Below the pieces are notes generated by a model. The model was not told where the DNA came from. It did no database searches and saw nothing but the letters and a program-made list of their open reading frames with translations. Source: Mycolicibacterium mucogenicum DSM 44124 (GTDB lineage: Bacteria > Actinomycetota > Actinomycetes > Mycobacteriales > Mycobacteriaceae). Taken from it: DNA of 64,000 bases. The position numbers were made by a program, and so were the translations under genes. Where the stretch lies: positions 3,224,001 through 3,288,000 of the forward strand of contig NZ_CP062008.1 of the NCBI RefSeq assembly GCF_005670685.2, given 5' to 3'. Positions 47,047-55,698 of this stretch are shown here, piece after piece (the stretch's first letter is position 1; every line of letters begins with the position of its first letter).

Positions 47047-48768
47047 TCAGTGTTGCTCGATCGGGTCTGGATGCCAGGCCCACGGCGTCGCCGCGGTTCG
47101 CGGGAACAGCAGATCAATGAACGCCTGTGCAGTCGGCCGCGGCTCGTGATTGGCCAGGCCCGGCCGCTCGTTGGCTTCGATGAACACGTACTCCTCGCCG
47201 CCCACCGACGGCACGATCAGATCGATCCCGGTCACCGGAATCTCGATCGCAGCCGCCGCGTCGACCGCCACTTTCGCCAGCATGGGGTTGAGTTCGTCGG
47301 TGACGTCGTGAATGGTCCCGCCGGTGTGCAGGTTGGCGGTGTGACGCACGATCAGTCGTTCGTTGGCGGGCAGCACGTCGTCCAACTGCCAACCAGCCTT
47401 GTGCACGGTGTCATCGGTGACGCTGTCCAGCGGGATCACCGATTCCCCGTGGGTGGCCACCGACCGGCGCCGGCTCTGTGCTTCGATCAGCTGGCGGATG
47501 GTGTGGGTGCCGGTGCCGATCACCTCGGGCGGCCGGCGGATGGCCGCCGCGATGACCTTCCCGTCGATGACGACGATGCGCAGATCTTCACCCTCACAAC
47601 GTTCTTCGATGAGGACGTCGGGGCAGTGCTGCATGGCCAGGCCGATGGCACGGTTCAGATCATCGGGGTTGGTGACGCCGACGGTGATGCCCGCGCCCTG
47701 TTCGCCCCGGGCCGGTTTGACGACGGCTGTCCCCACCTTCTCCAGGAAACGGCAGTCCTCGTCGGTGAACGTCGCGGTGCAGCCCTCCGGCACGCGGATG
47801 CCCGCCTCCGCGACGACGGCCCGGGCGACGCGCTTGTCGTCACACCGGCTCATCGCCACCGCGCTGGTCAGCTCGGACAGCGATTCACGGGTGACGATGC
47901 TGGTGCCACCGTGGGTGAGCCGGAGGTAGCCGCCCTGAGCGTCGAGCACGTCCACCGCGATGCCCCGCAGGATCGCCTCGTCGGCGATGATCCGGGCATA
48001 CGGGTTTAGTTGTCCCAGTTCTTCCTCCGGTTTCACCGGGGCGAACAACGGTTCGTTGATGGCGTTCTTGCGTTTGATCCCGAGCGCGGCGGGCACCCGA
48101 GTGAAGCCGATGCGCTCATAGAGCGCGATCGCGCCGTCGTTGTTGTGCATCACCGACAGGTCCATCTGGGACCGTCCCCGCCGGCTGAACTCCTCCATCA
48201 GCGAGCGCACCAGCAGGCCGCCGGTGCCGGGCCGGGTGCCGGTCGGCTCGACCGCCAGGCACCACAGGCTGGATCCGTTCTCCCGGTCCCCGAACAACTG
48301 GCAGTGATCGATGCCGGTGACCGTGCCGACCACCTGCCCGGTCTCGTCGTCCACGGCGACCAGATACACCACGTGCGGCGCGGTCTGACTGTTGGTCCAC
48401 ATGAGGTCGCTGTCGGCCGGCACCATGTGGCACCGCACGTAGATGTGATTGATCGCGATGCAGTCCTCGATCGAATTCACCTGGCGGACCGTCAATCCCG
48501 GGACATCGGGCGGACGATATTGCATGGGCTTCGTCAGGTCGAGCCGGTAGGTGAAGCTCGGGTCGATGAAGAATTCGTGGGCGTGCAGCGCCACGAAGAC
48601 GTGTGGCGCATCGAGATACATCCCGATGTCGCGGCGGCCGCTGCCCTCCTCCCGCAGCGCCGTCCCGAACTCGTCGGGATCGTGGAACGTCTGACCGAAA
48701 ACCAGCCGCCCCCAACCCATATCCTGTACGACACCCTCGGCCATCTCGCCGCTCTGCGTTGTCATCAT
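47047..48768 (-). CDS. ngg: N-acetylglutaminylglutamine synthetase (GNAT + ATP-grasp)
   Basis: 573 residues. An N-terminal GNAT domain (about 80-235; SLWCLAVEPTGTRPGTGGLLVRSLM and LYERIGFTRV) is fused to a C-terminal ATP-grasp domain (about 290-560; VVKPARGEQGAGITVGV, EERCEGEDLRIVVIDGKV, FIEANERPGL). The GNAT part acetylates Gln and the ligase part joins a second Gln, giving the backbone of the osmoprotectant N-acetylglutaminylglutamine amide. The start overlaps the preceding stop (ATGATG), so it is coupled to the amidotransferase gene. An M42 peptidase gene follows by 14 bases. Confidence 0.93.
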   Translation of the reverse strand: MMTTQSGEMAEGVVQDMGWGRLVFGQTFHDPDEFGTALREEGSGRRDIGMYLDAPHVFVALHAHEFFIDPSFTYRLDLTKPMQYRPPDVPGLTVRQVNSIEDCIAINHIYVRCHMVPADSDLMWTNSQTAPHVVYLVAVDDETGQVVGTVTGIDHCQLFGDRENGSSLWCLAVEPTGTRPGTGGLLVRSLMEEFSRRGRSQMDLSVMHNNDGAIALYERIGFTRVPAALGIKRKNAINEPLFAPVKPEEELGQLNPYARIIADEAILRGIAVDVLDAQGGYLRLTHGGTSIVTRESLSELTSAVAMSRCDDKRVARAVVAEAGIRVPEGCTATFTDEDCRFLEKVGTAVVKPARGEQGAGITVGVTNPDDLNRAIGLAMQHCPDVLIEERCEGEDLRIVVIDGKVIAAAIRRPPEVIGTGTHTIRQLIEAQSRRRSVATHGESVIPLDSVTDDTVHKAGWQLDDVLPANERLIVRHTANLHTGGTIHDVTDELNPMLAKVAVDAAAAIEIPVTGIDLIVPSVGGEEYVFIEANERPGLANHEPRPTAQAFIDLLFPRTAATPWAWHPDPIEQH

Positions 48769-50567
48769 CGGGCTGCTCCGTCGACGTGGTTGGCGAGCCA
48801 GAGTTCCAGCAATCCGATCTGCCACAACGGATTCCCGCGCAGTGGGGTGAGGTTGCCGTTGGGGTCGTCCAGCATCTGCGCGACCACATCGGGGGCGAAC
48901 AGACCACGATCACGCGCGGCCTGGCTGTGCAGCGCATCGCGGACCAGGTCGAGGTACGGGCCGGCGAGGTGCTTGAGCGCGGGCACCGGGAAATAGCCCT
49001 TGGGCCGGTCGATGACGTCGGCCGGAATGACCTTGCGCGCAGCGTCTTTCAGCACACCTTTACCGTCCTGGGCGGTCTTGAGTTCCGGCGGGCATGTCGC
49101 CGCGAGCTCCACCAGCTCGTGGTCGAGGAAGGGCACGCGCCCCTCCAGACCCCAGGCCATGGTCATGTTGTCGACGCGTTTGACCGGGTCGTCGACGAGC
49201 ATGACGGTGGTGTCGAGCCGCAATGCGCGGTCGGTCGCGGTGCCCGCCCCGGGATGGGTGAAGTTCTGCAGCGCGAACGCGCCCGCGGAATCGTGCTCGA
49301 GCCGCCACCTCGGCTGCAGCAGGCGGTTGACCGCATCGTGACTGCGGTCGAAGAACGCGGCGCGGTAGCGCTGCAACGCGTCGGCTGGATCGTTGTCGAT
49401 CGCCTGCGCCATCGGTGGGTACCAGTGATAGCCGGCGAAGATCTCGTCGGCGCCCTGCCCGGACTGCACGACCTTCACATGCTGGCTGACCTCCTGCGAC
49501 AGCAGGTAGAACGCCACACAGTCGTGGCTCATCATGGGCTCGCTCATGGCTTCGACGGCACCGGAGAGCGCAGGCAGCATGCGTGACGAGTCGATACGGA
49601 TCTGGTGGTGATCGGTGTCGAATTGACGGGCGATGATGTCCGAGTACTTGAACTCGTCGCCCTCCTCGCCACCGGCGGATTCGAACCCGATGGAGAAGGT
49701 GGCCAGGCCGTGCTGGCCGGCTTCGGCGAGCAGACCGACGATCAAGCTGGAGTCCAGGCCGCCGGACAGCAGGCAGCCCACCGGCACGTCGGCCACCAGC
49801 CGACGCTCGACCGCGGTGCGCAGTGCCGCCAGCACGGCGTCCCGCCAGTCGTTCTCGGTCCAGTCGGCCCGCTCGAGCGACCGCTCGAAAATCGGTTCCC
49901 AGTAGGTCGTTTCCGTGCGCTTGCCATCGCGTTCGATGCGCATGACGGTGCCCGGCGGCAGCTTCTGCACCCCACGCAGGATGGTGCGCGGGGCGGGCAC
50001 GACCGAGTGGAAGCTCAGATAGTGTTGCAGGGCAACAGGATCGAGTTCGGTATCGACGCCGCCGCCGGCAACCAGGGCCGGTAGCGACGACGCGAAGCGC
50101 AGCGCTCCCCCGGCGGCCTCACACCAGTACAGGGGCTTGACGCCGAGGCGGTCGCGCGCCAGCAGCACGCGGCCCGATTCGATCTCCGCGACCGCGAAGG
50201 CGAACATCCCGTAGAGATGCTCGACGACGCGCTCGCCCCACTCCTGGTATCCCTTCAACACCACCTCGGTGTCACTGTGGGAGAAGAATCGGTATCCCTT
50301 ACTCGAAAGTTCCTGGCGCAGTTGGGGATAGTTGTAGATACACCCGTTGAAGACGACGGTGAGGCCCAGCTCCGGATCGTGCATGGGTTGGTGTCCGTGA
50401 CTGGACAGATCGATGATTGCCAGACGCCGGTGGCCCAACGCCACCCCGTCCCGCACCCACAATCCGCTACTGTCCGGGCCCCGCGGTGCCATGCGGTCGG
50501 TCATGGCAGCAACCGCCGCCAGATCAGCACCACGGCCCCAGGCGATTTCGCCGGCAATGCCGCACAT
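48765..50567 (-). CDS. asnO: N-acetylglutaminylglutamine amidotransferase (asparagine synthase type)
   Basis: 600 residues starting MCGIAGEIAW, with Cys2 as the glutamine-amidotransferase nucleophile. The glutaminase domain (1-200; RGPDSSG, NGCIYNY) is followed by the AsnB-type synthetase domain with the PP-loop LLSGGLDSSLIVGLL and MTMAWGLEGRVPFLDHELVELA. In the NAGGN pathway it amidates the acetylated dipeptide. It is the first gene of the three-gene operon. A longer reading to 50645 has no good ribosome site and is rejected. I see no SigF-type promoter in front, but a GGGTAC near 50619 has the wrong -35. Confidence 0.92.
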   Translation of the reverse strand: MCGIAGEIAWGRGADLAAVAAMTDRMAPRGPDSSGLWVRDGVALGHRRLAIIDLSSHGHQPMHDPELGLTVVFNGCIYNYPQLRQELSSKGYRFFSHSDTEVVLKGYQEWGERVVEHLYGMFAFAVAEIESGRVLLARDRLGVKPLYWCEAAGGALRFASSLPALVAGGGVDTELDPVALQHYLSFHSVVPAPRTILRGVQKLPPGTVMRIERDGKRTETTYWEPIFERSLERADWTENDWRDAVLAALRTAVERRLVADVPVGCLLSGGLDSSLIVGLLAEAGQHGLATFSIGFESAGGEEGDEFKYSDIIARQFDTDHHQIRIDSSRMLPALSGAVEAMSEPMMSHDCVAFYLLSQEVSQHVKVVQSGQGADEIFAGYHWYPPMAQAIDNDPADALQRYRAAFFDRSHDAVNRLLQPRWRLEHDSAGAFALQNFTHPGAGTATDRALRLDTTVMLVDDPVKRVDNMTMAWGLEGRVPFLDHELVELAATCPPELKTAQDGKGVLKDAARKVIPADVIDRPKGYFPVPALKHLAGPYLDLVRDALHSQAARDRGLFAPDVVAQMLDDPNGNLTPLRGNPLWQIGLLELWLANHVDGAAR

Positions 50568-51106
50568 GGTGGAAGTCAGCTCCCTTGGTGGACGTCTCCG
50601 GCTCCACCGTACCCGATGTGCACCGTCGACGTGCGGATGATTCAAATTTGTTCTGCTGCAGTATGTTTGCTCGCGGAGTTGTCAGCGATCCGATTTACGG
50701 CGACGAAAGCACCCGTCCCGCAGACCGCGCTCCGTCGGCTTCATCTGGAGTTTCCTGTTGATTTCCAATCGATTTCGTGATGCGGAGTCCGGTTAGCCGG
50801 CTACCGCCTTGCGCGGTAGCCGACTAACCTCGTCAAAATGTCTGTGCCACTACCTCATTGGGCAGTGGGATACGCGCGCGGACCACGCAATTGCGCCCGC
50901 TGCCGTCGGCGCCTTCGTACCGATCGCCGCCACGCGTCGAATCGACCGTATTGAGTTGTCGCTCGCGTCCGTCAAGGACTGCTCCCCTCCATGGCTTCGC
51001 TCGATCAGCTCAGGGCAGGCGCTGCCCTGGGGCTCACATACCCGGGCACGGGCCGGGTGAAACCTCGAAGCCGCAAACTCGTCGAAATCGCAGGCACACT
51101 GGTCAG
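50568..51106. other. 539-base gap between divergent genes
   Basis: It lies upstream of the osmoprotectant operon (minus) and the DUF1361 gene (plus). No convincing open frame. It contains one strong hairpin (50792-50828) and some short GC-rich direct repeats. Osmotic-stress control sites for the operon would be expected here, but I cannot assign any. Confidence 0.5.
50792..50828. repeat. Imperfect hairpin in the gap upstream of the NAGGN operon
   Basis: GTTAGCCGGCTACCGC and its complement with one mismatch, around a CTTGC loop (16-bp stem). It lies in no gene, 225 bases upstream of the amidotransferase start and 278 bases upstream of the DUF1361 start. Possibly a terminator or a protein-binding dyad; not resolved. 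Confidence 0.55.
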
Positions 51107-51769
51107 GTGATCGATTTCCGCGGGTACCTGCTGGTCGCCGCCCTGCTCGCCACGACCGCCCTGACGCTGGTCCTCGGGATCACCGATCCCGAGGCACCGC
51201 TGTCCTACCCGACTCGGTTCCTGGTCTGGAACATGTTCCTGGCCTGGATCCCGATGTGCTTTGCCGCCGCGTTCTCGGTAGTGACCCGCCGCCGCTGGCT
51301 GCTTCCGCTGGGTCTGGCCTGGCTCGCGTTCCTGCCGAATGCGCCGTACCTCGTCACCGACCTGGTGCATCTGGGTGAGCAGGACGAGCTGTGGCGCCAC
51401 GTCCTGCAGTACGGGTTCGCCGCGTGGACCGGCATCCTGCTGGGCACCGTGTCCCTGTTACTGGTGCACAAACGCATCGATCGCGAGTTCGGGCCGGTCT
51501 GGGGCTGGCTGACCGTGGTCACGTCCGTGGGGCTCTGCGCGATCGGCGTGGTGATCGGCCGCTTTCAGCGGTGGAACTCCTGGGACCTGGTCACCCGGCC
51601 CCACGCCGTCGTGGCCGCCACGTTCGAGTGGGTGCGCGCGCCGCTGTCGTACGTGCAGTCCACCGGGGTCGGGCTGGCGGTCGCCGCGTTCTTCGGGTTG
51701 GCCTACGTGACCATCTGGGCGCTGGGCGGCGTCTCCCGCCCGCAGGTCAGCGCGAATCCAGGAAGGTGA
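51107..51769 (+). CDS. DUF1361 membrane protein
   Basis: 220 residues from GTG 51107, six membrane helices. Typical DUF1361 segments are VWNMFLAWIPMCFA, LAWLAFLPNAPYLVTDLVHL and IGRFQRWNSWDLVTRP. The function is unknown. The last 23 bases overlap the end of the convergent NarL-type regulator gene. Confidence 0.88.
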   Translation: MIDFRGYLLVAALLATTALTLVLGITDPEAPLSYPTRFLVWNMFLAWIPMCFAAAFSVVTRRRWLLPLGLAWLAFLPNAPYLVTDLVHLGEQDELWRHVLQYGFAAWTGILLGTVSLLLVHKRIDREFGPVWGWLTVVTSVGLCAIGVVIGRFQRWNSWDLVTRPHAVVAATFEWVRAPLSYVQSTGVGLAVAAFFGLAYVTIWALGGVSRPQVSANPGR

Positions 51770-52409
51770 TGACGGCCAGCACCCGGCGGTGATCTTCACC
51801 GGTGTCGGGCAGGTTCAGCTTGCTGAGAATGCTGCGCACGTGCTTCTCGACGGTGCCTTCGGTCACCCAGAGCTGATGCGCGATGCCGGCGTTCGACCGG
51901 CCCTCCGCCATCAGGGCCAGCACTTCGTGCTCGCGTTCGGTCAACACCGCCAGCGGGTCCTCCCGCCGCTGCGCCGCGAAGAGTTCCTGCACGAGGGCGG
52001 GGTCGACCACCGATGCGCCACCGGTGATGCGGTGCAGCGTCTCGAGGAAATCGGTCACATCGATGACGCGGCTCTTGAGCAGGTAGCCGATGCGCTGGCC
52101 GCCGCTGAGCAGTTCCATCGCATGCTCGACGTCGACGTGCGCCGACAGGACCAGGATCGCGACGTTCGGCAGTTCGCCGCGGATCATCTTGGCGGCGTCC
52201 AGGCCCTCGGTGGTGTGCGTCGGCGGCATCCGGATATCGGTCACCACCAGGTCGGGGACGGTGTCCCGGACCAAGGCGAGCAGCTCGCCGCTGTCACCGG
52301 CCTGCCCGACGACGGTGAAGCCCGCGCCGGTCAGCAGGCTCGCCACGCCTTCCCGAAGCAGCACGTCGTCGTCGGCGACAACGACGCGCGTCCCCTCCAC
52401 TGCGTCCAC
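51747..52409 (-). CDS. NarL/LuxR-type response regulator
   Basis: 220 residues. Receiver domain with the acidic pair at 13-15 (VADDDV), phosphoacceptor Asp58 (VVTDIRMP) and Lys in YLLKSR; the linker is followed by a LuxR helix-turn-helix (LTEREHEVLALMAEGRSNAGIA, WVTEGTVEKHVRSILSKL). It is read away from the exported peptide/kinase cluster, with a 272-base gap between. It is the only full response regulator nearby and so the likely partner of the histidine kinase at 53235. Confidence 0.9.
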   Translation of the reverse strand: MDAVEGTRVVVADDDVLLREGVASLLTGAGFTVVGQAGDSGELLALVRDTVPDLVVTDIRMPPTHTTEGLDAAKMIRGELPNVAILVLSAHVDVEHAMELLSGGQRIGYLLKSRVIDVTDFLETLHRITGGASVVDPALVQELFAAQRREDPLAVLTEREHEVLALMAEGRSNAGIAHQLWVTEGTVEKHVRSILSKLNLPDTGEDHRRVLAVITFLDSR

Positions 52410-52617
52410 TTATGTCCTGTTCGTCTCGACCCATGGCCGCCGTGCCATCAGACGCCGGACGTGCCGCTCATTGCGTTCATCTTGCCTGGCCGCGGTCCCG
52501 CATCGCTCGCGGTCCTGTGAATCGGCCCCGGACCCGCTGACGGCGGGCTCGTATTGCAGCTAGCCCTACCCCCTATTTGGGCGCTGGCATCGACGACACC
52601 GACGACGCCGCGGAGCA

Positions 52618-52659
52618 TTCTGAATACCAGCCGGACACGGCCAACCGAAGAATTCAGAA
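52618..52659. repeat. Inverted repeat upstream of the first exported peptide gene
   Basis: TTCTGAAT (52618-52625) and ATTCAGAA (52652-52659), 26 bases apart, lying 23-64 bases upstream of the ATG at 52682. Arms separated by about 3 helical turns in a promoter region could be paired binding sites, for instance for the NarL-type regulator encoded on the other side. Inference only. Confidence 0.45.
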
Positions 52660-52681
52660 CACCGAAAGCTGGTAGAGGACA

Positions 52682-52915
52682 ATGCATATCACCCGCACCC
52701 GGATCATCCCGCTGGCCGCGACCGCAGCGGCGGCCCTGACCATCGTCGTCGCCCCGACCGCGGCGGCCGCCACCCTGCCCACCGGATCCACCGTCACCCA
52801 GAGCAACGGCAACGCCCAGGTCGTGGCGACCCCGGGCCCGGCAGCCCAGGAAGCCGGCCAGTTGCAGCAGCCGTTCGGCGGCGACTACGGCTTCCTGCTG
52901 TTCCACAACCACTGA
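52682..52915 (+). CDS. Small exported protein with GQLQQPF motif
   Basis: 77 residues with a GAGGAC box upstream. Signal peptide (MHITRTRIIPLAATAAAALT..., cleaved near residue 30). The mature part is about 47 residues, has no Cys, contains AGQLQQPFGG and ends GFLLFHNH. The GQLQQPF segment matches a motif shared with the two other small exported proteins at 52960 and 55352 (G-x-[LI]-[DQ]-Q-[PS]-[FL]). It is 45 bases upstream of the second and 320 bases upstream of a histidine kinase gene on the same strand. Not recognised otherwise. Confidence 0.72.
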   Translation: MHITRTRIIPLAATAAAALTIVVAPTAAAATLPTGSTVTQSNGNAQVVATPGPAAQEAGQLQQPFGGDYGFLLFHNH

Positions 52916-52959
52916 CCTGATCCCGAACCCTCTCGTCCGACCGAAAGCGAGCCCCGATC

Positions 52960-53151
52960 ATGAAGAACTCCCTGAAGCGCGCCACTGTCTGGTTGTCCAT
53001 CGCCGCGGTCGCCGGGGCACTCGTGGTGGCACCCGTCGCCGCCGCGGACACCAACCCGACCGTCCCCTCCGGCACCGACACCTACAGCCAGTACCAGAAC
53101 GGCGAACACAACACGAACGCGCCGGCAGGCCACATCGATCAGTCGTTCTGA
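52960..53151 (+). CDS. Small exported protein with GHIDQSF end
   Basis: 63 residues. Signal peptide MKNSLKRATVWLSIAAVAG..., cleaved after VAAA. The mature peptide is about 34 residues, polar, rich in Asn, Thr and Gln, without Cys, and ends in GHIDQSF. The signal peptide and the end both resemble the 45-residue protein at 55352 (MKITVKHFAPWLAAVAAIG..., ending GALDQPL). It lies directly upstream of the histidine kinase gene (83-base gap). Confidence 0.72.
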   Translation: MKNSLKRATVWLSIAAVAGALVVAPVAAADTNPTVPSGTDTYSQYQNGEHNTNAPAGHIDQSF

Positions 53152-53234
53152 CGCTTCGGCCAAGTCGCCGTCTGCGCCGTCCTGACCACGGTTAGGGTCG
53201 TGACGAGATCAGGCGACCAGGCGGGAGGCGGCCC

Positions 53235-54788
53235 ATGAACCCGGCACGATGGAATCCGGCTGTCTCCACCCCGCCGTGGTACGTCGGGCTGCTGGTCGCG
53301 GCGGGACTGATCGCCGCCGAGGTCGGAGTGGTGCAGCTGTTGCGTGATCCGCCGCCGCACAGCACCTACGCCATCGTCTTCATGTTCGGCGTGTTGGTCA
53401 TGAGCGCGGGCTGGGGCCTGGGCCTGTCACTGCTCACCACCGTCGCCAGCACCGTCGCCTATCTGTGGGTGCATCTGGACGGCGGCCCGCTCCTGCCCCT
53501 CAAGCCCATCGACATTCTCACCGTCTCGGTGTTCCTGCCCATTGCCGGGATCGCGAATGTCCTTGGCTGGCAACTGCGTAACCGCGCACGCGACGCGTAC
53601 CAGAGCTGGCAGGTCGCCACCGAGGCCACCGAGCGCGTGCGTGAACTGGCCGATCAACAGGGAGCGCTGCGACGGGTCGCGACACAGATCGCCGAAGGCA
53701 GATCACCGTCCGACGTCCTGTCCGGTGTGGCCGACGAAGTCGCCGCGGTACTGCACGTCCGCAACGCCGGGCTCGTCCGCTACGAATCCGGCGGCACCGC
53801 GACTCTTGTTGCCGCACACAACGAGCCGGGACTCACAGCAATCTCCGTCGGGACCACCTTCCCCCTCGACGGCGACGGCGTCATCGCGACGGTGCGCTCG
53901 ACCGGCCGCCCAGCGCGCATGGACACCCACGACGACGCCGATGGTTCGACGGCGGCGCTCGCCCGCGACCTCGGGCTGCGCGCGTGCGTCGGCGTGCCCA
54001 TCACGGTCGATGGAGAGCTCTGGGGCGCAATGGTTGTCGGCACCTCCGGTCCGGACGCACTACCAGACGACACCGAAGACTGTCTGAAGGACTTCGCCGA
54101 ACTCATCGCCACGGCCATCGCGAACGCGCATGCGCGCGCCGAGCTCGTGGCATCCCGCGCCCGCATCGTCACCGCCTCGGACAACGCACGGCGTGGCATC
54201 GAACGCGACCTGCACGACGGCGCCCAGCAGCGTCTGGTCACCCTGGCCCTGCAGGTTCGCACGCTCCAGATGGCTATCCCAGAGGATCCCGCCGAACTGC
54301 AATCCCGGATTGCCGGCATCGGCGACGGCCTGCGCACCGCCAGCGACGAGCTGCGCGAACTCGCGCACGGGGTCCATCCCGCGATCCTGTCGCGCGGCGG
54401 ACTACGTCCGGCACTGCGCGACCTCGGCCGGCGCGCGCCGCTGCCCGTCGAGGTCAATGTCGACGTCCCGGTAAGGCTGCCGCAGGCCGTCGAGATCGCC
54501 GCGTACTACACCGTCGCCGAAGCCCTCACGAACGCCGCCAAGCACGCGCAGGCGTCCGTGGTCACCGTGAACGTCGATACCGACGCGACATCGTTGCGCA
54601 TCGCCGTCGCCGACGACGGGGTCGGCGGTGCGAACCTCGACGCCGGCAGCGGCCTGCTCGGGCTCGAGGACCGGGTGGCCGCGCTCGGCGGCAAGCTCCG
54701 TGTGTCCAGCATCGCGGGCGCCGGCACCACACTGGTCGCCGAGATGCCGCTGGAAGAAGCCGTCGCCGTCGGCACAGATAGCAGCTAG
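53235..54788 (+). CDS. NarL-type sensor histidine kinase with GAF domain
   Basis: 517 residues from an ATG with GGGAGG upstream. Four membrane helices in residues 15-110 with short loops (DUF4118-like), a coiled-coil linker, a GAF domain (about 150-305), then HisKA_3 with the phosphoacceptor His327 (GIERDLHDGAQQRLV) and a HATPase domain (EALTNAAKHAQ, ADDGVGGAN, GSGLLGLEDRVAALGG). It follows two exported peptides and precedes a receiver-only protein; the full response regulator is on the other side of the peptides. The membrane part lacks a large sensor domain, so the GAF or the peptides may supply the signal. Confidence 0.9.
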   Translation: MNPARWNPAVSTPPWYVGLLVAAGLIAAEVGVVQLLRDPPPHSTYAIVFMFGVLVMSAGWGLGLSLLTTVASTVAYLWVHLDGGPLLPLKPIDILTVSVFLPIAGIANVLGWQLRNRARDAYQSWQVATEATERVRELADQQGALRRVATQIAEGRSPSDVLSGVADEVAAVLHVRNAGLVRYESGGTATLVAAHNEPGLTAISVGTTFPLDGDGVIATVRSTGRPARMDTHDDADGSTAALARDLGLRACVGVPITVDGELWGAMVVGTSGPDALPDDTEDCLKDFAELIATAIANAHARAELVASRARIVTASDNARRGIERDLHDGAQQRLVTLALQVRTLQMAIPEDPAELQSRIAGIGDGLRTASDELRELAHGVHPAILSRGGLRPALRDLGRRAPLPVEVNVDVPVRLPQAVEIAAYYTVAEALTNAAKHAQASVVTVNVDTDATSLRIAVADDGVGGANLDAGSGLLGLEDRVAALGGKLRVSSIAGAGTTLVAEMPLEEAVAVGTDSS

Positions 54789-54830
54789 CAGGAATGCCCC
54801 GACGGCATCACCCGCGCGACAATGCAGTAC

Positions 54831-55196
54831 ATGACGAACGCCCAATCTTTGCGATGCGTCATCGTCGACGACAACGCCGACTACCTCGCCGCGGCGACGG
54901 CACTCCTGGAACAGGGCGGCATCGACGTCGTCGGTACGGCGCGGTCGCTCTCGGACGGGATGCACACCGTCGAACGGCTCCGGCCGGACATCGCGCTGGT
55001 GGACGTGAACCTCGGCGAGGAGAGCGGATTCGACCTTGTCGCCCAACTGAACTCCCACGCGGGCACCGCCACCGTCATGGCCATCCTGACTTCGACCTTG
55101 ACCGAACTGCCCGTCGCAGAGTTGACCGACTCGCCCCCGAGGTTCCTGCCGAAACTCGATCTGTCGGGTGACGCCATCCGCGCCCTCATCGCCTGA
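54831..55196 (+). CDS. Stand-alone response-regulator receiver domain
   Basis: 121 residues from ATG 54831 (an in-frame ATG at 54822 is possible). One receiver domain only: acidic pair in IVDDNADYL, phosphoacceptor Asp58 (ALVDVNLG), Thr in ILTST and Lys108 in FLPKLDLS. No output domain. It starts 43 bases after the kinase stop. Single-domain receivers can compete for phosphate or act as phosphate sinks, and here it may tune the kinase toward the NarL-type regulator. Confidence 0.87.
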   Translation: MTNAQSLRCVIVDDNADYLAAATALLEQGGIDVVGTARSLSDGMHTVERLRPDIALVDVNLGEESGFDLVAQLNSHAGTATVMAILTSTLTELPVAELTDSPPRFLPKLDLSGDAIRALIA

Positions 55197-55220
55197 CGGC
55201 ACCAAGCTGCACCGGCCGCA

Positions 55221-55252
55221 CCGGGCCGCGCCACACAGCCGAAACGGCCCGG
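55221..55252. terminator. Weak hairpin after the receiver gene
   Basis: CCGGGCCG and CGGCCCGG, 16 bases apart, starting 24 bases after the stop. A modest stem; possibly the terminator of the cluster. Confidence 0.4.
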
Positions 55253-55351
55253 CTCCCCACCAATGTCACCCCTCGATACCGCCTTCTCATCGAAAACCCT
55301 TGGAAGGCAGAAACACTGGTCTGGTGGAGCCGGGCCGGTCGCCGGACGCGA

Positions 55352-55489
55352 TCAGAGAGGCTGATCCAGCGCGCCGCCAGACTGGTTGGTCTCGTCGCGG
55401 TCTGCGCCGGCGACAGGTGCCAGGGTTAACGCTCCGATGGCGGCGACAGCGGCCAGCCAGGGCGCGAAGTGCTTGACGGTGATCTTCAT
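55352..55489 (-). CDS. 45-residue exported peptide with GALDQPL end
   Basis: A short gene on the minus strand: ATG at 55489, stop at 55352, with GAGGACCG a few bases upstream of the ATG. The product starts with the signal peptide MKITVKHFAPWLAAVAAIG..., cleaved after VAGA, and leaves a mature peptide of only about 16 residues, starting DRDETN and ending GALDQPL. Both the signal peptide and the end match the exported protein at 52960. It is convergent with the kinase/receiver genes, 155 bases away. Confidence 0.68.
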   Translation of the reverse strand: MKITVKHFAPWLAAVAAIGALTLAPVAGADRDETNQSGGALDQPL

Positions 55490-55698
55490 GGTCGGTCCTC
55501 GCTTTCACGTCGACAGCCGGAGTTCCGGAGTGCTTCCATCGTCGGTCCTGACCTGCACGTTTGTCGCTCCGGCGAGCACCCGTTCCCGCGTTGCAGCTAG
55601 CTGGAAGATGCTCCGATTCCTGACGTCGTCCACGTGGGAGTAGCGGGTGTCGATGAAAATCCTTTGAGTCCAGTGGAGCCGTGCTGTCACGATTGCTC

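Noticed and set aside
50600..50640. GGGTAC upstream of the osmoprotectant operon as a SigF -10
   Set aside because: No GGTTT-type -35 at 15-17 bases; the match is by chance.
50809..51060. Possible small gene upstream of the DUF1361 gene
   Set aside because: No coding pattern or ribosome site; overlaps other frames in a non-coding-looking gap.
55505..55690. A 61-codon minus-strand frame just upstream of the 45-residue peptide gene
   Set aside because: No signal peptide, no clear ribosome site, and it overlaps the GNAT leader; too weak to call.
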